DNA from: Marivirga salinae
Lineage (GTDB): Bacteria > Bacteroidota > Bacteroidia > Cytophagales > Cyclobacteriaceae
Direction: 5' to 3'
Assembly (NCBI RefSeq): GCF_030503855.1
Contig: NZ_CP129971.1
Coordinates: 1,309,501 to 1,373,500 of the forward strand
Length of the DNA: 64,000 nucleotides
Shown: in pieces, positions 42,350-49,949 of the stretch
Numbering within the stretch: position 1 is the first letter of the stretch
Layout: every line of letters starts with the position of its first letter
Notes under the pieces: model-generated
The model's database searches: none
Told to the model about the DNA's origin: nothing
Seen by the model: only the letters and a program-made list of their open reading frames with translations
Program-made: the position numbers and the translations under genes

Positions 42350-44806
42350 ATGAAAGTATTAAAATTTGGAGGTACTTCCCTAGGAAGCCCTGATAATATA
42401 AAGAAAGTAAAAGCCATAGTGACTGAAAAGTCTAAAAATAGCCGAGTAGTTGTAGTTGCCTCTGCTTTTAGTGGTGTAACCAATCAATTACAAGAATGCA
42501 GTCACTTAGCAGAAAAAGGAGATGATCAATATAAAACTGAATTAGATAAATTAATCAATCGTCATCTTGAAGCAGTCCAGAGTTTATTGGGTGCTAAAAG
42601 CCAAAGTCCATTAATGGCTAAGGTTCGGCTTGTGCTTAATGAAATAGAAGACATTCTGAAAGGAGTCTTTTTAATACACGAGTTATCCATTAAAACCCTA
42701 GATAGAATTCTAGGTTCAGGAGAAGTTTTGTCGGCTCTGATTATCAATGAATTTTTCCTTCAAGAGGGAATGAAAAGCAATCTGCTAGATCCCCAAGATT
42801 TCATTATAACAGATAGTGAGTTCGGAAAGGCAAATGTAGATATGCCATTAACCGAAAAGAAAATATCTTCCTATTTTCAGCATCAAGAAGCAGAAGTTTT
42901 AGTTTGTCCTGGTTTTGTAAGTAAAGATTTACAGGGTAATAATACTACCTTAGGCAGAGGAGGTTCAGATTATACCGCAGCTTTGATAGCCGCAGCATTG
43001 GATGCTCCTGAATTAGAAATCTGGACAGATGTCAATGGAATGATGACCGCCAATCCAAAATATGTAAAACAGGCTTTTGCCATTCCTCAGATTAATTATG
43101 AGGAAGCAATGGAATTGACTCATTTCGGTGCAAAAGTGCTGTACCCGCCATCAGTACATCCAGTTTATAAAAAGGGAATTCCGATTTATATCAAAAACAC
43201 TTTCGAGCCTGAAGCTGAGGGTACCAAAATTCATAAATTTCCTGAAGCGGATTCACAATCTATAAAAGGTATATCTTGCATTGAAAACATTGCCCTTTTC
43301 AATTTATCAGGAAGCAGTATGGTAGGAATCCCCTATTTTTCACATCGATTATTTGAAGCATTGGCGCAAGCTAAGGTTAGTGTAATTTTAATTACACAGG
43401 CTTCTTCGGAGCATAGCATTTGTGTAGCCATAGATTTAGAAGATGTTAAAAGAGCTAAATTGGCTATAGAAAAGGCTTTTTCTTTTGAATTTAAACAAGA
43501 AATGCTTGACCCACTTTTTATTGAAACAGATCTGGCAATTGTCGCTTTGGTAAGTTCTCAGTTAAAAAACCAAATAGGACTTAGCGGAAAAATGTTTAGT
43601 GTACTAGGTCAAAATGGAATCAATATTAAGGCCATTGCCCAGGGCTCATCAGAGAAAAATATTTCTGCCGTGATCGATAAAAAGCAAATCAAAAAAGCAT
43701 TAAATACTTTACATGAAAGCTTCTTTCTTTCAGATCTTAAAAGAGTGAATTTATTTATTGTAGGAACTGGAAATGTAGGAAAAACCTTGATTGACCAGCT
43801 TAATCAACAATCAGATTATTTAAAAGATCATAGTCAGATAGATTTAAGAATTAGCGGTATTGCTAATTCCCGTAAAATGCTTTTTGACTTGAACGGTATT
43901 CCTTTTGAAAATGCTGTGAATACTTTATTGGAAAAAGGACAGAAAATGAATTTAGAGCAATTTCTTGAGGATATGAAAGATTTAAATCTAAGAAATAGTA
44001 TTTTCATTGATAATACTGCACATGAAGTAGTGGCCAATACCTATTCAGATGTTTTAGCTAGTAGTATTTCTGTGGTAACGCCCAATAAAATTGCTTGTAC
44101 AGGGAAATATGATGATTATAAAAATCTTAAGAATTTAGCTTTAAGATATAGAAGTCATTTCCGATTTGAGACTAATGTAGGTGCAGGATTACCTGTTATC
44201 AACACGCTGGATGATTTAATTAAAAGTGGAGATGAAATTTTGGGAATCCAGGCTGTATTATCAGGTAGCTTGAATTTTATTTTCAATAATTACACTGGTG
44301 AAGGCGATTCTTTTGCGGAAGTGGTAAAACAAGCGCAAGAGGAAGGTTATACAGAACCTGATCCAAGGATAGATTTGAGTGGGGTAGATGTAAAAAGGAA
44401 AATATTAATCCTGTTGAGAGAAAGTGGATTTGAAATGGAATTAGATGATATTGATACCATTCCTTTTATTCCGGAAAAATGCATGCAAGCAGAAAATGTT
44501 GAGCAATTCTTTGAATCTATAGCTCAAGAAGAAGCTCATTTTAAGAAATTGGTGGAGGAAGCCAATGCAGAAGGTAAGAAGTTGAAATATGTTGCCACAT
44601 TTGAGAATGGAAAAGCGAATACAGGCTTAGAAAAAATAGCTTCAGATCGTCCATTGTATAATTTAGAGGGAAAGGATAATATTGTTTTATTTAATACCAA
44701 AAGATATCCCGAACAGCCTCTGGTGATTAAAGGAGCAGGAGCCGGGGCAGCAGTAACGGCTTCAGGTATATTTGGTGATATAATTAGAATAGCGAATGCA
44801 CTATAG
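42350..44806 (+). CDS. thrA: Bifunctional aspartate kinase / homoserine dehydrogenase I
   Basis: An 818-residue fusion. Residues about 1-285 are aspartokinase (KVLKFGGTSLG at 2-12, GRGGSDYTAALIAAA). Residues about 300-450 hold paired ACT regulatory domains, and about 460-818 homoserine dehydrogenase with FIVGTGNVGKTL as its nucleotide motif and GAGAGAAVTASGIFGD near the C-terminus. It catalyses the first and third steps from aspartate to threonine. The start is ATG 42350; the upstream in-frame start at 42275 lies inside a palindrome and has no family similarity. A Thr/Ile leader upstream suggests attenuation control in addition to feedback. Confidence 0.97.
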   Translation: MKVLKFGGTSLGSPDNIKKVKAIVTEKSKNSRVVVVASAFSGVTNQLQECSHLAEKGDDQYKTELDKLINRHLEAVQSLLGAKSQSPLMAKVRLVLNEIEDILKGVFLIHELSIKTLDRILGSGEVLSALIINEFFLQEGMKSNLLDPQDFIITDSEFGKANVDMPLTEKKISSYFQHQEAEVLVCPGFVSKDLQGNNTTLGRGGSDYTAALIAAALDAPELEIWTDVNGMMTANPKYVKQAFAIPQINYEEAMELTHFGAKVLYPPSVHPVYKKGIPIYIKNTFEPEAEGTKIHKFPEADSQSIKGISCIENIALFNLSGSSMVGIPYFSHRLFEALAQAKVSVILITQASSEHSICVAIDLEDVKRAKLAIEKAFSFEFKQEMLDPLFIETDLAIVALVSSQLKNQIGLSGKMFSVLGQNGINIKAIAQGSSEKNISAVIDKKQIKKALNTLHESFFLSDLKRVNLFIVGTGNVGKTLIDQLNQQSDYLKDHSQIDLRISGIANSRKMLFDLNGIPFENAVNTLLEKGQKMNLEQFLEDMKDLNLRNSIFIDNTAHEVVANTYSDVLASSISVVTPNKIACTGKYDDYKNLKNLALRYRSHFRFETNVGAGLPVINTLDDLIKSGDEILGIQAVLSGSLNFIFNNYTGEGDSFAEVVKQAQEEGYTEPDPRIDLSGVDVKRKILILLRESGFEMELDDIDTIPFIPEKCMQAENVEQFFESIAQEEAHFKKLVEEANAEGKKLKYVATFENGKANTGLEKIASDRPLYNLEGKDNIVLFNTKRYPEQPLVIKGAGAGAAVTASGIFGDIIRIANAL

Positions 44807-44855
44807 AGCAGTTGACAGTAGACAATGAACAATTGGCAAAATGGGCCTGCTACTT

Positions 44856-44910
44856 CGGTCTGACGGTTGGAACCGTCTGACCGATAAAGACAGAAGCTGT
44901 ATCCATGATC
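44856..44910 (+). repeat. Fragment of the dispersed repeat after thrA
   Basis: GGTCTGACGGTTGGAACCG and TCTGACCGATAAAGACAGAAGCTGT match the 5' part of the long repeat family (compare 29117-29165). It lies just left of the MITE-like element. Confidence 0.65.
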
Positions 44911-44939
44911 TGTGGCTCACAGAAGTGCTGGTGCGAGCT

Positions 44940-45295
44940 CAATGTCGTTAAGTTAAGGATTTTATTATTTCTCGGGAATGTGTTTTTTACTCATGCTTGA
45001 TATCGCAGTTTAATAGTTTCTTAATAGAGAATTAATAAAATCCGCCAGAGGCGGTAGTAGTATCCACTAGCCGGAGGCTAGCGGAAGGAAATTATTTTTC
45101 TACCGCCATCCTCTAGATGGTGATGATTACTAGCGTCTCTGGCGCTGGATAATAAGACTGTAAAAGTTTCTTTGTATCCAATTATTCAATAAATGTTTCT
45201 AGCTTTTTTTAATAGCAATTTGTATTCGTTTTTGAAGTCTCATACTGGTATAAAAGTATTAACCTAGAGCAGTATCTCTTAAATTAACGACATTG
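44940..45295. mobile_element. MITE-like element between thrA and thrB
   Basis: A 356-bp segment with terminal inverted repeats of 18 bp (44940-44957, CAATGTCGTTAAGTTAAG; 45278-45295, complement with one mismatch). It is flanked by a perfect 10-bp direct repeat, GGTGCGAGCT at 44930-44939 and 45296-45305, as expected for a target-site duplication. It has no transposase gene. Its centre contains copy B of the structured repeat (45033-45157). It sits inside the thrABC operon, so read-through or an internal promoter must serve thrB and thrC. Confidence 0.75.
45033..45157. repeat. Dispersed structured repeat, copy B
   Basis: A 125-nt element bounded by TAATAAAA and TAATAAGA that matches 17387-17513. 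The hairpin CTAGCC-GGA-GGCTAG (45067-45081) has a compensatory change relative to copy A, and CGCCAGAG/CTCTGGCG (45043-45050 with 45137-45144) can close the element. It lies inside the MITE-like element. Confidence 0.8.
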
Positions 45296-45355
45296 GGTGC
45301 GAGCTTTCCATCTCGTTCCTTCTTACTCAATAAAAACATTAAAGAAGTTAAAAAA

Positions 45356-46288
45356 ATGAAAAAGATAAAAGTATTTGCTCCTGCTACCATCGCAAATGTG
45401 GGTCCTGGATATGATATTCTAGGCTTAGCATTGGAAGGTGTAGGAGAGCATTTGGAAATAGAATTATTGGATTCAAATGACATTATTATTCATCCCATTC
45501 CAGGTTATCCAGATTTACCTTTAGGTCCAGATGAAAATATAGCAGGAATTGTAGCCAATGCTATGCTTAATCAGTTAGGCAGAAAGCAAGGGTTAAGCAT
45601 TAAAATCCAAAAAGCAGTAAAACCAGGAAGTGGATTAGGCTCAAGTGGTTGCACAGCTGCTGCCACTGCTTTTGCACTCAATGAATTATTGGATAGTGTT
45701 TTTACGCCACTTGAACTGGTAGAATTTGCGATGTTAGGTGAAAAGGCTACTTCTGGTAAAGCGCACGCAGATAATGTAGCGGCTTCATTAATGGGTGGTT
45801 TTTGTATTATAAAAAGTTATCACCCTCTGGAGATTTTAAGTATTCCTTTTCCAAAGGATTTGCGAATAGTGGTTGCTCATCCACAAATTGAAGTGAAAAC
45901 AGCGGATTCAAAGAAAATTTTGAAGAAGGAAATGGCTATTTCGGATGTAATTACTCAAATGGGAAATATTGCTGCCCTGATCAGTGGATTGACGACTTCC
46001 AATTTAGAATGGATAAAATCTGGAATGAATGATTTGATTGCTGAGCCTATTCGTTCTTACTTAATTCCTGGATTTGGTCAAGCAAAAACTTTGGCACTAG
46101 AAAATGGTGCATTAGGATGTAGTATTTCGGGTTCAGGGCCATCAATTTTTGCTTTTTGTGAAAATGAGAATCAAGCACAAGTAGTAGGGGATAAATGGAA
46201 GCAATTTTATGCTGATTTAGAAATTGATTCCAAGATTTACTTATCTAAAATTAATCCTAAAGGAACTCACTTAATAGAAGCCTCATGA
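45356..46288 (+). CDS. thrB: Homoserine kinase
   Basis: A GHMP-family kinase of 310 residues that phosphorylates homoserine. It has the N-terminal IKVFAPATIANVGPGYD, the ATP-binding KPGSGLGSSGCTAAATAFALN and the C-terminal GCSISGSGPSIFAFCE motif. I chose the ATG at 45356; an upstream in-frame start at 45293 runs into the repeat. Its stop overlaps the thrC start by four bases (ATGA), so the two are translationally coupled. Confidence 0.95.
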   Translation: MKKIKVFAPATIANVGPGYDILGLALEGVGEHLEIELLDSNDIIIHPIPGYPDLPLGPDENIAGIVANAMLNQLGRKQGLSIKIQKAVKPGSGLGSSGCTAAATAFALNELLDSVFTPLELVEFAMLGEKATSGKAHADNVAASLMGGFCIIKSYHPLEILSIPFPKDLRIVVAHPQIEVKTADSKKILKKEMAISDVITQMGNIAALISGLTTSNLEWIKSGMNDLIAEPIRSYLIPGFGQAKTLALENGALGCSISGSGPSIFAFCENENQAQVVGDKWKQFYADLEIDSKIYLSKINPKGTHLIEAS

Positions 46289-47562
46289 ACTATTACAGTA
46301 CTAAAAATAAAGATATAAGTAAGAGCTTTAGAGAAGCTGTTATAGAAGGTTTGCCAGCGGACAATGGATTATTTATGCCTGAATATATCCCTCAATTACC
46401 TAAAGATTATTTTGAGACTATACAGGATAAGAATATTCAAGAAATTGCTTTTGATATTTTAAAACCATTTGTGGAAGATGATCTAAATGAGGAACAATTA
46501 AGGAAAATCATTATAAAAACCTTTTCCTTTGATTTTCCACTTCAAAAAATCAATGGCAATAATTATGCGTTGGAATTATTCCATGGTCCAAGCTATGCTT
46601 TTAAAGATGTGGGCGCTACATTTTTGGCTTTGTGTCTGGAAGAGTTTTATAAAGAAGAGCAAGAAGAGTGTACGATTTTGGTTGCTACTTCAGGCGATAC
46701 GGGAGGGGCAGTAGCGGCAGCTTTTTCAAAAGTCAAAAATATAGAAGTGGTTATATTATATCCTTCAGGGAAAGTAAGCGAGCTTCAAGAGAAGCAATTA
46801 ACAACTTTTGATCAAAATGTAAAAGCACTAGAAATAGATGGGAATTTTGATGATTGTCAGCAACTAGTGAAACAAGCATTTCTGGATGCTGATTTGAGAA
46901 AGCACTTGAATATAAGCTCAGCAAATTCAATTAATGTGGCTCGTTTTTTACCACAAATGGTCTATTACTTTGCTCCTTTTATTGAATTTGGCAATGAACC
47001 CTTAACGATTGCAGTACCTAGCGGAAACTATGGTAACCTAACCGCAGGCTTGATTGCACAAGAAATGGGGTTGCCAGTAAAACAATTTATTACTGGGGCA
47101 AATAGTAATGATGTTGTCCCAAGGTTTTTAAATAGTGGAAAATATCAGCCCAAGCCTACTATCCAAACCATTTCCAATGCGATGGATGTGGGAAATCCGA
47201 GCAACTTCCAGCGGATGATGGATTTATTCTCAGAGAATAAAATCAAAGAAAAAGTAAAAGGATATGCCTTTTCAGATGAAGCTACATTGGAAGTTATGAA
47301 AAAAGTAAATTCAGAAAATGACTATTTATTAGATCCTCATGGAGCAGTAGGCTATTTGTCATTAACTGAATATATGAAAACTTCAGAAGGGATAGGTGTT
47401 TTCCTAGAAACTGCCCATCCTTGCAAATTTATGGATGTGGTCAAGAAAGTTACTGATAAAAATATTTTGCCTGATTCAGCTCAAGCTTTAATGCAGAAAG
47501 AAAAGAAGAGTGTAAAGATGGAGGTGGATTACGAGAGGTTTAAGGAGTTTTTGTTGCAGTAG
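46285..47562 (+). CDS. thrC: Threonine synthase
   Basis: A PLP enzyme of 425 residues that makes threonine from O-phosphohomoserine. It has an N-terminal MNYYSTKNKD start, the PLP lysine in HGPSYAFKDVGATF (near residue 108) and the phosphate-binding ATSGDTGGAVAAAF and PSGNYGNL. It completes the thrABC operon and ends at a bidirectional terminator shared with rny. Confidence 0.96.
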   Translation: MNYYSTKNKDISKSFREAVIEGLPADNGLFMPEYIPQLPKDYFETIQDKNIQEIAFDILKPFVEDDLNEEQLRKIIIKTFSFDFPLQKINGNNYALELFHGPSYAFKDVGATFLALCLEEFYKEEQEECTILVATSGDTGGAVAAAFSKVKNIEVVILYPSGKVSELQEKQLTTFDQNVKALEIDGNFDDCQQLVKQAFLDADLRKHLNISSANSINVARFLPQMVYYFAPFIEFGNEPLTIAVPSGNYGNLTAGLIAQEMGLPVKQFITGANSNDVVPRFLNSGKYQPKPTIQTISNAMDVGNPSNFQRMMDLFSENKIKEKVKGYAFSDEATLEVMKKVNSENDYLLDPHGAVGYLSLTEYMKTSEGIGVFLETAHPCKFMDVVKKVTDKNILPDSAQALMQKEKKSVKMEVDYERFKEFLLQ

Positions 47563-47592
47563 GAAGGTATTCTATATTTTAAATCGCATAAA

Positions 47593-47628
47593 AAAGCCCT
47601 AATCATTTCTGAAAAGGGCTTTCTTTTT
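47593..47628. terminator. Bidirectional terminator between thrC and rny
   Basis: AAAGCCCT (47593-47600) pairs with AGGGCTTT (47615-47622). A T-rich tail follows rightward and an A-run precedes it, allowing leftward use. Confidence 0.8.
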
Positions 47629-47644
47629 AAATATTTAAGTTTAT

Positions 47645-49207
47645 TTACTTCGCATAAGAAACAGATCGCATTTCACGGATAACCGTTACTTTTATCTGTC
47701 CTGGATACTGCATGTCCTTCTCTATTTTTTGAGAAATATCAAATGACAATTGCCCAGCTTTTTGGTCAGATACATTTTCAGCATCTACCATCACTCGTAA
47801 TTCACGACCAGCTTGGATAGCATAGCATTTGTTTACGCCATCAAAGTTCAAAGCAAGCTCTTCAAGCTCTTTTAGCCTTTTAATGTAACTATCCATGATT
47901 TCTCTCCTCGCGCCCGGTCTTGCGCCTGAAATAGCGTCACAAGCCTGTACAATAGGAGAGATTAACGTAGTCATTTCAATTTCATCGTGGTGAGCACCAA
48001 TTGCATTTAAAACTTCAGGATGCTCCTTAAATTTCTTGGCGAACTCCATTCCTATAATCGCATGTGGTTGTTCCGGCTCTTCTGGCCAAACTTTTCCAAT
48101 ATCATGCAATAAACCAGCTCTTTTAGCCAATTTAGGATTCAATCCTAATTCTGATGCCATGGTAGCACACATATTGGCAACTTCTCTAGAGTGTTGCAAT
48201 AAGTTCTGACCATAAGAAGAACGGAATCTCAATCGACCAACCATTTTGATTAGCTCAGGGTGAAGGCCATGAATTCCTAGATCGATCACAGTTCTTTCAC
48301 CGATTTCGACTATTTCCTCATCTATATTTTTGGTAGTTTTATTTACGATTTCTTCAATTCTTGCAGGGTGAATTCTACCATCCTGCACTAATCTGTGTAA
48401 AGATAATCTTGCAATTTCACGTCTCACTGGATCAAAACCTGAAATGATAATAGCTTCTGGTGTATCATCCACTATGATTTCCACGCCAGTAGCTGCTTCT
48501 AAAGCACGGATATTTCTTCCTTCTCTACCGATGATTTTCCCTTTAATATCATCACTTTCAATATTGAAAATGGATACGCAGTTTTCTACCGCATGCTCAG
48601 TGGCGGTTCTTTGAATGGTGGAGATTACAATTTTCTTAGCCTCTTTTGTAGCTGAAAGCTTGGCTTCTTCCATGATATCCTTTATCAATGAAGATGCTTT
48701 GGTTTCAGCCTCATCTTTTAAGGTTTCAATTAATTGTTCACGAGCCTCATCCGCAGTTAAATTAGCAGCTTTCTCAAGAATATTAACTTGCTGTTCCTTT
48801 ATCTTTTCAAGTTCTTCTTTGCGCTTTGCAATTACTTCTAATTGAGCGTTAAGATTCTCCTGTATTTTCTGTGTCTCGTTTTCTTTTCTTTTGAATTGCT
48901 CAATCTCTTTGGAAAAGTTTTGCTCTCTTTGTTTCAGCTTATTTTCATTAGCCGCCATTTGGGTTTTTCGTTGCCCAATCTCATCCTCAAAATCTGATTT
49001 CTTTTTAAGATAATGCTCTTTTGCTTCGAGCATTTTATCTTTCTTGATGTTCTCTGCATTTACTTCAGCTTCACGAACAATCAAAGCGGCTTTATCTTGC
49101 GCTTCTCTTTCTAGCTTGCTAAGTAGGCTTTTTTGAGCAATTTTGCTTAACAAAAAGCCCAAAAGCAGTCCCACTACCCCGGAAATGATTATGTATATAG
49201 TTCCCAT
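47645..49207 (-). CDS. rny: Ribonuclease Y
   Basis: A 520-residue membrane-anchored endoribonuclease that initiates mRNA decay. An N-terminal membrane helix (about 3-21) is followed by a long Lys/Glu coiled coil (about 30-200), a KH domain with [13 protein letters not shown] (225-237), an HD domain with the metal motif His368-Asp369 (LLHDIGK) and a C-terminal domain. The start ATG (49207-49205) lies in one arm of a hairpin with TTCCCATT 15 bases upstream. A 6S-like RNA lies between this gene and zapA. Confidence 0.96.
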   Translation of the reverse strand: MGTIYIIISGVVGLLLGFLLSKIAQKSLLSKLEREAQDKAALIVREAEVNAENIKKDKMLEAKEHYLKKKSDFEDEIGQRKTQMAANENKLKQREQNFSKEIEQFKRKENETQKIQENLNAQLEVIAKRKEELEKIKEQQVNILEKAANLTADEAREQLIETLKDEAETKASSLIKDIMEEAKLSATKEAKKIVISTIQRTATEHAVENCVSIFNIESDDIKGKIIGREGRNIRALEAATGVEIIVDDTPEAIIISGFDPVRREIARLSLHRLVQDGRIHPARIEEIVNKTTKNIDEEIVEIGERTVIDLGIHGLHPELIKMVGRLRFRSSYGQNLLQHSREVANMCATMASELGLNPKLAKRAGLLHDIGKVWPEEPEQPHAIIGMEFAKKFKEHPEVLNAIGAHHDEIEMTTLISPIVQACDAISGARPGARREIMDSYIKRLKELEELALNFDGVNKCYAIQAGRELRVMVDAENVSDQKAGQLSFDISQKIEKDMQYPGQIKVTVIREMRSVSYAK

Positions 49208-49230
49208 TTTTATTTATTATTTAATGGGAA
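49201..49230 (-). promoter_or_regulatory. Hairpin covering the rny start codon
   Basis: On the minus strand TTCCCATT (49230-49223) can pair with AATGGGAA (49208-49201), an 8-bp stem with a 14-base AT-rich loop. The second arm contains the rny ATG. It could limit translation or mark the 3' boundary of the upstream RNA. Confidence 0.45.
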
Positions 49231-49236
49231 GCGGTG

Positions 49237-49341
49237 ATATGAATATAGAACCAACACTTAATTACTGAAACGTTTGATTCTGATTGTCAGATAATTTCAA
49301 ACGGCTCTCATTAATTGCCTAATAGGCTCTATTTAATTCTG
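49237..49341 (-). ncRNA. 6S-like structured RNA, paralogue B, between zapA and rny
   Basis: A rod-like fold. ATAGAGCC/GGTTCTAT closes the base (49332-49325 with 49252-49245, one G-U), with outer GAAT/ATTC. Then CAATTAAT/ATTAAGTG follows with one mismatch. A long apical hairpin has CGTTTGA/TCAAACG (49271-49277 with 49297-49303) enclosing TCTGA-caa-TCAGA (49279-49291). A 25-nt block (49312-49336) is identical to paralogue A. Location just downstream of zapA is the classical context of the 6S RNA gene in other bacteria, and 6S-type RNAs are known in Bacteroidota. The ends are approximate. Confidence 0.65.
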
Positions 49342-49352
49342 AATGGAAGGTA

Positions 49353-49637
49353 TTATATTGCTTGATTTATTAAATGTTCAATAGATTTTATTTTATTCAA
49401 AACCGATTCGTCATTGCTTTGTAAATTTTCTTCAACGCCAAATCTGTCAACTATAGCATCAAATGCCACCATTGAAAGTAAGTCCTGTTTGTCATCAATC
49501 CCGAATTTTTCTCTATAAGATTTCAATCGTTCATTGATTAATTTTCCGGCTCTTCTCACTCTTTCTTCTTCTTCCGCTTTCACTGTCATGGGATATTCCC
49601 TGTCAGCAATCTTAATCTTGATTGAAAGTTCTCTCAT
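49353..49637 (-). CDS. zapA: Cell division protein ZapA
   Basis: A 94-residue ZapA that cross-links FtsZ filaments. It begins MRELSIKIKIADREYPMTV and has the helical C-terminal part SMVAFDAIVDRF. I chose ATG 49637 over a longer frame starting at 49676, because the family starts at SIKIKIADREYP and the longer form would overlap the upstream gene. It is followed by the 6S-like RNA and rny. Confidence 0.9.
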   Translation of the reverse strand: MRELSIKIKIADREYPMTVKAEEEERVRRAGKLINERLKSYREKFGIDDKQDLLSMVAFDAIVDRFGVEENLQSNDESVLNKIKSIEHLINQAI

Positions 49638-49651
49638 AAACCGGTTATTAT

Positions 49652-49948
49652 CTATCTTGTTAAGTGCAATATGCACTTATCAATCTCTTTAATGTAATCG
49701 TCAATTTTACCCTTCATTTCAGAAGCCTCTGCCTCACTCTTCCCAATACTTCCTACAATTTTACTAATTTTATCTTGATTTTGAAAGTCGTTAATTTTCT
49801 CGTCTTTAGATTTTAAAACAGCTTTTAATTCTTCATTTTCTGCTTTTAAGCTTTTCAATTCATTCTTAGCATTTTGATATTCATTCAAAAGTAATTGAAC
49901 TTTTCGCTCTAGGGCATTTAATTCGTTATGTGTAGCTGCCTGATTCAT
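49652..49948 (-). CDS. Small coiled-coil protein between pheT and zapA
   Basis: A 98-residue protein that is mostly a heptad-type coiled coil (about residues 8-60, ALERKVQLLLNEYQNAKNELK...), then a less helical tail ending KCILHLTR. It starts 1 bp after the pheT stop and ends 14 bp before zapA, so the three form one unit. By analogy to ZapB-like partners of ZapA it may act in the Z-ring, but this is unproved. Confidence 0.75.
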   Translation of the reverse strand: MNQAATHNELNALERKVQLLLNEYQNAKNELKSLKAENEELKAVLKSKDEKINDFQNQDKISKIVGSIGKSEAEASEMKGKIDDYIKEIDKCILHLTR

Positions 49949-49949
49949 T

